Source of the DNA: Coraliomargarita algicola
Lineage (GTDB): Bacteria > Verrucomicrobiota > Verrucomicrobiia > Opitutales > Coraliomargaritaceae
Assembly: GCF_033878955.1 (NCBI RefSeq)
Contig: NZ_CP138858.1
Location: forward strand, 2,232,001 to 2,296,000
Direction of reading: 5' to 3'
DNA: 64,000 bases
Every line of letters begins with the position of its first letter. The stretch's first letter is position 1. The translations under genes were made by a program, and so were the position numbers. The notes under the pieces were generated by a model. The model ran no database searches and was not told where the DNA came from. It was given only the letters and a program-made list of their open reading frames with translations. This document shows positions 57,340 to 64,000 of this stretch, in pieces.

Positions 57340-58110
57340 ATGTTCAAAAAATTACTCCTAGGGCTTCTGTTACTCGCTTTGATCGCTGGTGCCGCGATCT
57401 ATTTCGTCCTTTCAGGCGGACTCAATCAGCAAATTAAAAATGGCGTCGAAACCTACGGCCCCCAAGTCACACAGACGCCAGTGACGCTGGAAAATGTCAA
57501 TCTCTCCATTTTATCGGGCAGCGGCTCCCTCACCGGGCTCAATGTCGGCAACCCGGACGGATTCAAAAGCGCGAATATCTTCTCACTCGGTCAAATCGAC
57601 CTAAAAGTCGATACCAGCACCGTGTTCAGCGATAAGATTATCATCGACCACATCATCATCAAGCAGCCCGAAATCAGCTACGAAAAGACCTTAACGTCTT
57701 CCAATTTAAAAGAGCTGCTGGAAAACATCGAAGAATTCACTGGTCCAGCAGACACCACCGACACAACAGCCGACCCCGCCGAAGACACCGGTGCGAAGAA
57801 GCAAGTCGTCATCAAACAGCTCATCATCGAAGATGGCACCGTTTACGTCGGCGTGATGGGAATTGGCCAAACAGTCAGCCTGCCCCGCATCGAGATGGCC
57901 GACATCGGCGAGAGCGGGAAACAGATGACGATGGCCGAAGTCCTCGATCTGGTGCTCAGCAAGGTCCTACAATCCATCGGCCCCGCAATCGCCAACGCGG
58001 GTGATTTAGGTAGCGCTGCCGTAGATGCACTCAAAACTCAAGGTTTGGAAAAAGTCGACCAAGCCAGCGAGAAAGTCGGCAAAAGTATCAAAGGTCTCTT
58101 CGGCAAATAA
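57340..58110 (+). CDS. AsmA-like single-TM envelope protein
   Basis: 256 residues from ATG 57340. One N-terminal helix (LLLGLLLLALIAGAAIYFVL) precedes a beta-rich region (TPVTLENVNLSILSGSGSLT; IIIDHIIIKQPEISYEK) typical of AsmA-repeat/DUF748 proteins. A Thr/Asp-rich linker and a helical tail follow. AsmA-type proteins take part in lipid transfer or outer-membrane homeostasis; this short member may be partial in function. Confidence 0.7.
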   Translation: MFKKLLLGLLLLALIAGAAIYFVLSGGLNQQIKNGVETYGPQVTQTPVTLENVNLSILSGSGSLTGLNVGNPDGFKSANIFSLGQIDLKVDTSTVFSDKIIIDHIIIKQPEISYEKTLTSSNLKELLENIEEFTGPADTTDTTADPAEDTGAKKQVVIKQLIIEDGTVYVGVMGIGQTVSLPRIEMADIGESGKQMTMAEVLDLVLSKVLQSIGPAIANAGDLGSAAVDALKTQGLEKVDQASEKVGKSIKGLFGK

Positions 58111-58130
58111 TCTCAACAGCTTCACAAGGC

Positions 58131-59105
58131 ATGAAAGCGATCATCTGGGGCTCCTGTGGCTCACTTCCCGCTCCAAGCACATCAGCGTCGATCCGCCAAA
58201 AGGTTCGCGATGCAATCTGGGCTGCCCGTGAACATCAGTTTGAGAATCTCGCCGCGGTCGACGCCTACCTGGAAACCTTACCACACTGTGCGCGCGGAAC
58301 CTATAAAGCCAACACCTCCTGTGTTCAAATCAAAGCCAATACTGACGAATACATCTTTTGCGATGCCGGCACTGGATTGCGCGATTTTGCGCTGAGCCTG
58401 GGCAAAGACTCCGCCCCTGCCACCTATCATATTTTCATCTCCCATCTACACTGGGATCATATTCAGGGCTTTCCTTTTTTCACGCCCGCCTACCAAGCGG
58501 GTAATCGCATTATTTTTCATGGCTTCCATAAAGAAACGGAGCGCGCGCTCCGCGCACAAATGGAAGCCCCCTGCTTTCCCGTGCCCTTCGAGGCCATGCA
58601 AGCAGAGATCGAATTCGATATCCAAGAAAACGGCGCCAGTTTCCAAGTCGGCGACATTCAAATTTCAACGATCAAACAACAACACCCCGGCGACTCCTGG
58701 GGCTACTGCTTCGAAGAAAACGGGAAACGCATAATCTACTCTTCCGACTCCGAACACGGCCCCGAAGCACGCAAAGAAGGCTACCACTTCGTCGATTTTT
58801 TTCAAAACGCGGATGTACTCATCTTCGATGGCCAATATACCTTCGAAGAAGCAACCAACGAAAAACGCTACTGGGGACACTCCGACCACATGACTGCCGT
58901 CGAGCTTTCTGCTCGCGCCAAGGTTCGCCAACTCATCGTCTTCCACCACGAACCAGCCTACACAGACACAGAGATCGAAGAAATCCACAAAGATGCCCTC
59001 AGCTACAGCGAGGAGTATAATCAACGATTATCTAACAATACTAATAATACAACATACCCACAGCGCATCGAGCTGGCCTTCGACGGCTTGGAAATCGAAG
59101 CTTAA
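58131..59105 (+). CDS. MBL-fold metallo-hydrolase
   Basis: 324 residues. Binuclear-metal motif HIFISHLHWDHIQG (HxHxDH); FCDAGTGLR before it; YSSDSEHG supplies the Asp ligand and the final His is in HHEPAY. The layout (GSLPAPS at the N-terminus, DAGTGLR, SHLHWDHI) resembles RNase Z/PhnP-like phosphodiesterases. Substrate unknown. It lies 20 nt after the AsmA-like gene and 11 nt before the exonuclease gene. Confidence 0.82.
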   Translation: MKAIIWGSCGSLPAPSTSASIRQKVRDAIWAAREHQFENLAAVDAYLETLPHCARGTYKANTSCVQIKANTDEYIFCDAGTGLRDFALSLGKDSAPATYHIFISHLHWDHIQGFPFFTPAYQAGNRIIFHGFHKETERALRAQMEAPCFPVPFEAMQAEIEFDIQENGASFQVGDIQISTIKQQHPGDSWGYCFEENGKRIIYSSDSEHGPEARKEGYHFVDFFQNADVLIFDGQYTFEEATNEKRYWGHSDHMTAVELSARAKVRQLIVFHHEPAYTDTEIEEIHKDALSYSEEYNQRLSNNTNNTTYPQRIELAFDGLEIEA

Positions 59106-59116
59106 ATTACCATTAC

Positions 59117-59725
59117 ATGTCCGAAACAACTCAAACACCGACCGTCGAAAATCGAAAAATCACTAAAGCCGAGATTAACGAGCTCCCCCTGATCGCTTGG
59201 GAGGGCGACATTCAAATACTTGAAAACATCGAAACGATGGAAGCTGCGGTCGCCGAGCTTATGAATGAAGCACACCTCGGCTTCGACACCGAGACGCGCC
59301 CAAGCTTTAAAAAAGGTGAATACTATCCACCCGCATTGATTCAACTCGCCACCGCAAACTGCGTCTATCTCTTCCGTATCAGTAAAACCGAGACATTCGC
59401 ACCATTGCTCCCCATACTGGAATCGCCCGACATCCTAAAAACGGGCGTAGCCATCAAAGACGATGTCAAGGAGCTACGGGCGATGGAGGAATTCACCCCC
59501 GCAGGCTTTGTTGAGATCGCCGACATCACACTCAAGCTCGGCTACGAAAATCGCGGTCTACGCGCACTCGCCAGCCTACTCCTTAATGGACGCATCAGCA
59601 AAGCAGCACAAGTCTCCAACTGGGCACGCGCTGAACTCGATAATAAGCAAATCCGCTACGCTGCGACAGATGCATGGATCAGCCGCGAAATCTACCGCAA
59701 GGCAATCGCCGAACGAGACGCTTAG
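59117..59725 (+). CDS. DEDDy 3'-5' exonuclease (RNase D-like)
   Basis: 202 residues. LGFDTETRPSF has the DxE pair, VAIKDDVKEL the third Asp, and RYAATDAWISREIYRKA the Tyr-x3-Asp motif. It lacks the HRDC domain of RNase D, so a small single-domain exonuclease on RNA or DNA is expected. It shares an operon with the MBL gene. Confidence 0.85.
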   Translation: MSETTQTPTVENRKITKAEINELPLIAWEGDIQILENIETMEAAVAELMNEAHLGFDTETRPSFKKGEYYPPALIQLATANCVYLFRISKTETFAPLLPILESPDILKTGVAIKDDVKELRAMEEFTPAGFVEIADITLKLGYENRGLRALASLLLNGRISKAAQVSNWARAELDNKQIRYAATDAWISREIYRKAIAERDA

Positions 59726-59750
59726 AGCTAAAAACTTTAATGCTCCCTTA

Positions 59751-59775
59751 TTAATGCTCCCTAATAGAGCATTAA
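59751..59775. terminator. Hairpin after exonuclease gene
   Basis: TTAATGCTC (59751-59759) and GAGCATTAA (59767-59775) pair perfectly over 9 bp around CCTAATA. A partial direct repeat of TTAATGCTCCCT lies just before it. No long T-run follows, so termination is possible but weaker; it also sits at the end of the convergent membrane-protein gene. Confidence 0.45.
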
Positions 59776-59789
59776 ATGCCGATAATAGC

Positions 59790-60053
59790 TTATAACATAC
59801 CACGCAGCAATAAGAACCACGATGCTGCCAAGGTGAAGGCTAAGAGCAGCGAACCAATCACCACCATCGTCAATGCAAACTTCGGATACGGTATCGCATT
59901 GCTCACACCAAAGAGGTGATTGCAGATGGTATTACGCAGTTCACGTTTTTTTTCTTCTGTGCTCACAATCATGAATATACCAATCACTCCCGGAAGGATG
60001 CAGATTGCCATTTTAATTATGAGCATTGCGAAACTAAGATTTAAAAGCTGCAT
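59790..60053 (-). CDS. Small membrane protein of unknown function
   Basis: 87 residues with two helices (FAMLIIKMAICILPGVIGIF and FALTMVVIGSLLLAFTLAAS) and a charged stretch between them (STEEKKRELRNTICNHLFG). No family recognised. It is encoded opposite to its neighbours, between the exonuclease and the TonB-dependent receptor. Confidence 0.55.
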   Translation of the reverse strand: MQLLNLSFAMLIIKMAICILPGVIGIFMIVSTEEKKRELRNTICNHLFGVSNAIPYPKFALTMVVIGSLLLAFTLAASWFLLLRGML

Positions 60054-60175
60054 AGGATTCTATTAGGAAATAAGGGTGATGGGGAGATTTCCGGCAAATG
60101 CCAACTTTAAAATTTACGTCAATGTTAAGCTGATTTTCAACAAGATTAACAATTGATCTTTTAGAATTCATCCCA

Positions 60176-62029
60176 TTGGCTAGCTGCATGATCCACTGCA
60201 AAGTCAAACCACTCATCATACTGGCGTTCGCCTCCTCCGCTCTACTGTCGCGAGCAGACACCACACAAACGCTGCCAACGCTCTACATTGATGCGCAGCA
60301 AACAGCGAACACCCGCCCAGTCACCACCTACGAATCTGCAATTTCCAACCTGGAATTCGAACCGCGTGTGGATTTGCAATCACGTAATATGTCGGAGGCG
60401 CAAGGCGACGTCACCATTCGTGGTGGCATCTTCGAAAGCACAGGTTTCCGTGTCGGCAGTGCCACTCTAATCGACCCGCAAACTGGACACTACTTCGCCG
60501 AGCTACCCATCGCGCCGGAAATGCTCGAACGCGCCGAAGTGCTCACAGGCAACGACAATGCACTTTACGGCTTCAATAGCACAGTGGGCACCATCAACTA
60601 CGGATGGAGTCAGATCGCTGACGGCGGCAGCTTAACAGTCGGCGGCGGTGACCACGACCTCAACTTTCAACGTATCCACCACGGCATGACAAGCACCCTC
60701 GGTGAAAGTGGCGAATGGAGTTGGGGCATCGAGGCGGAAGTCTCTCGCTCCGAAAGCGATGGCACCCTTGAGTTTGGCGACAGCGACTTTGACCGCACCA
60801 CCGGACGCGTGCAAATACTCGGCCCCAATTCGCAGACCGACTTCTTTGCCGGCTATCAGTCAAAGTTCTTTGGTTGGCCTGAACTCTACGCGGCTTCCTT
60901 TGGATCGAATGAAACAGAAAACCTGAAAACTCGCCTCTTCATAGTAAATCATCATCAAAATTATGGCGACGATAGCTATTGGGAAGCCACCGCTTACTCG
61001 CGCCGCAATACCGATCATTATATCTATAACCGCTTCGCCCCCAATAAGGCCTTTGTCCACGAAACCGATGTGCACTCACTCGGACTGTCTGGCAAACATG
61101 CCTTCGATCAAAGCTTATCCGTCAATTACCAAGCTCAGTTCACCGCAGACCAAATCGAATCCACGACACTGGAGCACAGCTTTACCTCACGCAGCTATTA
61201 CAAGCTCAGCATTCTTCCCGAATACCAGCTCAAGCTAAGCGCGAATGAAAGCCTCACGCTTCGAGCCGGAGGCACGCTCGACGATACCAGTCGCGACGAC
61301 GATGAACTCTCTGCGCTCTTCGACATCACCTGGCTACGCAGCTACGAAGACAATAAAAGCGACAGCGTCTACCTAGCCTACGCGGAATCGAGTCAAGTGG
61401 CCGGTTACACTGCAATCGGCGGACTCGGTGGACTCTTCCTAAGTAACCCCGATCTAAATCGCGAAACGAGCCAAAACCTGGAGTTCGGCACTCAACTGAC
61501 ACGTCAAAACTGGAGCTTCGAAGCAGCAATCTTTTATCGCTGGGACGATGATCTAGTCGATTGGACCTACTCCAACGGCAGTCCAAACGCCCGCGCGGCC
61601 AACAACGTCGACATCGAAACATTCGGCTTCGAGCTCATCGGCACCAAACGCTGGGGCGACGTCGAGGGCATTGCCAGCTACACCTACCTGCATAAAGACG
61701 AGGACTACGGCGATGCCAGCATCGACGCCAGCTTCTACGCACTCAACTATGCCAAGCATCGTGTGACCCTAGGCGCTATCTGGAGCCCGAATGATATCAT
61801 TGAGATTCGTATCGACAACGAATGGCGCGAAAATGAAGCGAACGCGCTACGCAACGGCAGTGATTCCGCACTTTTCACCCACTTCGGCCTCAGCATTTAC
61901 CCGCCAGCGATCGCAGGCCTGGAGCTTTTCTTCGCAATCGACAACGCTTGGGATGACGGTTTCGAAGACGTGCCTGGCACCCCGGGGCGCGGCGACCAAT
62001 ACAGCGCAGGTGCCACTTTCCGTTGGTAA
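60176..62029 (+). CDS. TonB-dependent outer-membrane receptor
   Basis: 617 residues, with a signal peptide (IILAFASSALLSRADTTQ). The plug domain reads SEAQGDVTIRGGIFESTGFR and EVLTGNDNALYGFNSTVGTI. The barrel strands end in QYSAGATFRW with an aromatic terminus. It should take up a metal-chelate, cobalamin or oligosaccharide with energy from TonB/ExbBD. It is shorter than most siderophore receptors. No SusD or lipoprotein partner is adjacent. Confidence 0.88.
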   Translation: MASCMIHCKVKPLIILAFASSALLSRADTTQTLPTLYIDAQQTANTRPVTTYESAISNLEFEPRVDLQSRNMSEAQGDVTIRGGIFESTGFRVGSATLIDPQTGHYFAELPIAPEMLERAEVLTGNDNALYGFNSTVGTINYGWSQIADGGSLTVGGGDHDLNFQRIHHGMTSTLGESGEWSWGIEAEVSRSESDGTLEFGDSDFDRTTGRVQILGPNSQTDFFAGYQSKFFGWPELYAASFGSNETENLKTRLFIVNHHQNYGDDSYWEATAYSRRNTDHYIYNRFAPNKAFVHETDVHSLGLSGKHAFDQSLSVNYQAQFTADQIESTTLEHSFTSRSYYKLSILPEYQLKLSANESLTLRAGGTLDDTSRDDDELSALFDITWLRSYEDNKSDSVYLAYAESSQVAGYTAIGGLGGLFLSNPDLNRETSQNLEFGTQLTRQNWSFEAAIFYRWDDDLVDWTYSNGSPNARAANNVDIETFGFELIGTKRWGDVEGIASYTYLHKDEDYGDASIDASFYALNYAKHRVTLGAIWSPNDIIEIRIDNEWRENEANALRNGSDSALFTHFGLSIYPPAIAGLELFFAIDNAWDDGFEDVPGTPGRGDQYSAGATFRW

Positions 62030-62057
62030 CACAACGGCCTAATGCCCCCAAACAACG

Positions 62058-62093
62058 AAAGGCTCATCGCGTGTGTGCGGTGAGCCTTTTTAT
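62058..62093. terminator. Intrinsic terminator
   Basis: AAAGGCTCATCGC (62058-62070) and GCGGTGAGCCTTT (62077-62089) form a 13-bp stem with one G:T pair around GTGTGT, followed by TTTAT. It ends the TonB-dependent receptor gene. Confidence 0.9.
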
Positions 62094-62143
62094 GATCTTT
62101 CGCAGAGCATACTCTGCGGAACTATATCAAAAACACGAACGAA

Positions 62144-62689
62144 CTAATACTGCCCATTCTCTTGGCGCTCCAGTTCGGCCAATTCTTCCTGAGCCTTAGC
62201 AATGCGCGCTTGCGCTTCTTGAATGCGACGCGCGCGCGCTTGCGACTCTTCGTAAGATTTTTTCTTGGCGGCCAACTCAGCTTCCACTCGTGCGGCTTCA
62301 CGCTCTGCAGCAGCCACATCGGCCGAAGTGGAATTGCGAGCAATCTCATCACGCACCCGCTTTGCTTCCAAAGCTTTAATGTCCTGTTCTAGCTTCTCCT
62401 GCTGCAAGACTTCCTGCTCATACTCATATTGACGTTGCGCCTCAGCTGCCTGCAGCTCTTCTTGACGCTTATCGATCTGATTACCAGCCATGCCACCTAA
62501 GGCACCTCCCAGCACCGCGCCGGCCACCACATTGATATCATCGCCATCGCCCATCTGGGCACCCGCGATGCCTCCCAGCACGGCACCCGCAAGTATACCG
62601 ATATCGCGACCACGATTGGGATTATTCTGACAGCCCGTTGCAAAAATGAGGGCCAAAATTAAGATGGAAGAGGCAAAAAGTTTGTTCAT
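62144..62689 (-). CDS. Glycine-zipper lipoprotein with coiled coil
   Basis: 181 residues from ATG 62689: lipoprotein signal FASSILILALIFATGC, acylated at Cys. Two glycine-zipper stretches (IGILAGAVLGGIAGAQMGDG; NVVAGAVLGGALGGMAGNQI) insert in membrane. A long charged coiled coil follows (about 80-175, RDEIARNSTSADVAAAEREA). Similar proteins act in envelope integrity; there is no defined function. It is divergent from the ExbB-like gene. Confidence 0.8.
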   Translation of the reverse strand: MNKLFASSILILALIFATGCQNNPNRGRDIGILAGAVLGGIAGAQMGDGDDINVVAGAVLGGALGGMAGNQIDKRQEELQAAEAQRQYEYEQEVLQQEKLEQDIKALEAKRVRDEIARNSTSADVAAAEREAARVEAELAAKKKSYEESQARARRIQEAQARIAKAQEELAELERQENGQY

Positions 62690-62772
62690 AACGCTATCAA
62701 TAAGTGCCCTTGCAGAAATTGCAATGCACAGAATAATAAGACCTCCTCTCAATCTAAAGTTCCGAGCTATCT

Positions 62773-63702
62773 ATGAGTCTACGAAATCCTGAACGCGGCC
62801 TCTTCTCTGTCAAAGGCCTCATTTTCACCCTCGGTTTGATCGCCTCCTTCATTTTTGTCGGCACTCTCTACGGTCTCATCATACGCCCCGGCGCCAATAA
62901 GGCTGATCTGGCTAACAGCTACGGCGTCGATGTCGGCAGCTCTTTTTCCAGCCTATTCGTGATACTCAAAGACTATGAGCAGCAAATTTGTATCTCCCTC
63001 TTTCTCTGGGGGCTGATGATCCTGATCTATAAATTCATACTGCTTAACTACGAGGCCAAGACACTCGGCCGCTTCGCTCCCGAGAGCGAGGGCCTGGATA
63101 CGGAGCCCGAAGTCGATCTACTGGCTGGCGCGCGCAGCATTACACGCGAGCGCGCGGGCGCACTCTCTGCCGAGATTGATAGCAAGAGCCAACAGCACGA
63201 CTTGCATAATAAGATCCTCCCCTACGTTATGGCGCGTGGACTCGAACGCTATCACATGACCGGCAGCGTGCCCGAAGCCACCGAAACTATCATGGGGCGA
63301 CTCGAAGTGGCCTCCGAGCAACAAGAAAGCGAGCTCTCCATGCTCCGCTACCTCGTCTGGGCGATCCCTTCCATCGGTTTCATAGGCACCGTGCGCGGGA
63401 TCGGCGTCGCCCTACAGCGCGCTGACGAAGCGCTACAAGGCGACATTTCCGGCGTCACCAGTGCGCTGGGCGTAGCCTTCAACTCCACCCTGGTGGCCCT
63501 CTTCATTAGCATCGTACTAATGCTGCTCATACATCTGCTACAAGGCGGCCAGGAAGGCCTGATTCTGCGTCTACAAACCTTCTGCCGCGAGCAACTCATC
63601 GATAAACTCTACGACCGCGAGGAAACCGCTATCCGTGAGCAGCAGACCGAAGATAAAGAGCAGAAGTCCGCCAGCCAAGACGAAGCAAGGAGCGAACGTT
63701 AA
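62773..63702 (+). CDS. MotA/TolQ/ExbB proton-channel family protein
   Basis: 309 residues. An N-terminal helix (GLIFTLGLIASFIFVGTLYG) and a second (YEQQICISLFLWGLMILIYK) precede a large cytoplasmic loop. The C-terminal pair carries the family signature: WAIPSIGFIGTVRGIGVALQ and GVTSALGVAFNSTLVALFIS. It makes a proton-driven channel with an ExbD/TolR-like partner, probably the next gene. The tail is acidic and helical. Confidence 0.88.
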   Translation: MSLRNPERGLFSVKGLIFTLGLIASFIFVGTLYGLIIRPGANKADLANSYGVDVGSSFSSLFVILKDYEQQICISLFLWGLMILIYKFILLNYEAKTLGRFAPESEGLDTEPEVDLLAGARSITRERAGALSAEIDSKSQQHDLHNKILPYVMARGLERYHMTGSVPEATETIMGRLEVASEQQESELSMLRYLVWAIPSIGFIGTVRGIGVALQRADEALQGDISGVTSALGVAFNSTLVALFISIVLMLLIHLLQGGQEGLILRLQTFCREQLIDKLYDREETAIREQQTEDKEQKSASQDEARSER

Positions 63703-63746
63703 ACCTCAGCCCACCGCCCAAGCACTTAAACTAGAGATTATTTCCC

Positions 63747-64000
63747 GTGAAACGTCGCCGCGAAACACAGAGCTCCGCGCTCTCTTTTATGGACTGCATA
63801 TGCTGCGGTTTCGGGGCCGTGCTCTTGCTCTTCATTCTCACGGCAAAGGCGCAAATCACCGATAGCCAGGAACAGGCCACTCAATCGCAAGCGGCAGCCG
63901 AAACACTGCAGGCCGCCATTCGCGAAGCTGAAGCGAAGCAAAAGGCACTGGAAAAAGAGATCGAAGCTCTGGATCCGCAACCAGACAGCAACGCGACCAG
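63747..64000 (+). CDS. Membrane protein next to ExbB-like gene, 3' truncated by window
   Basis: A GTG start at 63747 gives MKRRRETQSSALSFMDCICC, then GFGAVLLLFILTAKAQ and a charged coiled coil (SQEQATQSQAAAETLQAAIR) running off the window; 84 residues are visible. The SFMDCICCGFGAVLLLF helix recurs in verrucomicrobial and other bacterial genes paired with MotA/TolQ/ExbB-like proteins, where it plays the ExbD/TolR-like helix or an OmpA/VWA-type partner. GTG is chosen because no ATG precedes the helix within the open frame. Confidence 0.75.
   Translation, partial: MKRRRETQSSALSFMDCICCGFGAVLLLFILTAKAQITDSQEQATQSQAAAETLQAAIREAEAKQKALEKEIEALDPQPDSNAT

Overview
The window looks like a chromosome segment of a marine member of the Verrucomicrobiota, probably the Opitutales/Puniceicoccales group. 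This is inferred, not tested. The clues are a sulfatase and a uronate-polysaccharide locus without SusC/SusD, an Na+/solute symporter, a PEP-CTERM protein next to a pseudopilin-like protein, a four-helix-bundle protein with a topoisomerase-type zinc finger, RAYT/REP-like elements, and short repeats that sit in-frame inside genes. No rRNA, tRNA or CRISPR array was recognised.

Layout. 1-2690: the 3' part of purL, a four-helix-bundle/zinc-finger protein, and GATC-rich and GTAGCTCA-type repeats, some inside coding sequence. 2700-8760: an accessory island. Gene debris (a 75-aa orphan and the tail of a broken, possibly FRG-domain gene) precedes a tight four-gene operon (3544-7863). That operon encodes a coiled-coil two-TM protein, a DUF5677-like protein, a ComEC-type metallo-beta-lactamase-fold protein and a protein of unknown family. 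It lies between inverted 31-nt repeats and is followed by a wrecked RAYT transposase. This is the best candidate for an undescribed, possibly defensive, system. 8763-13500: secreted or periplasmic proteins (BspA-type LRR protein, sulfatase, dihaem cytochrome) and a 20-unit AGT microsatellite.

13600-25560: signalling and housekeeping genes: a PAS histidine kinase with a degenerate ATPase region, a dehydrogenase divergent from a frameshifted AraC regulator, a FUSC-like protein, a peroxiredoxin, an Ada-like methyltransferase, rsgA, isochorismate synthase, a stress dehydrogenase and a UvrD-type helicase. 25560-31700: a stress/envelope group with a decayed ion channel gene, a PRC-barrel/BON protein, cardiolipin synthase, a baeRF-like protein that has lost its end, a YqaA-type protein, a pterin-dehydratase-like protein and Pmp3. 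Three stress-type genes here and just upstream share a TTGGCAT (sigma-54-like) element. 31700-38800: a repeat protein, clpB, nth and a delta-prime-like clamp-loader gene.

38870-50610: a glycan-use locus in two divergent arms. Left arm: symporter, LacI regulator, GH28-like protein, TIM-barrel isomerase. Right arm: hydroxyacid dehydrogenase, SGNH hydrolase, pseudopilin, PEP-CTERM protein, PL6 lyase, GH3. A secreted PL6 would cut a uronate-rich polymer outside, the symporter would import the products, and cytoplasmic enzymes would finish them. Base use is visibly more AT-rich than the flanks, which suits acquisition by transfer. 50811-64000: SRAP protein, glutamate dehydrogenase, gamma carbonic anhydrase, feoA-feoB plus a Cys-rich companion, rhomboid protease, AsmA-like protein, MBL hydrolase, 3'-5' exonuclease, TonB-dependent receptor, a glycine-zipper lipoprotein, and an ExbB/TolQ-type pair running off the end.
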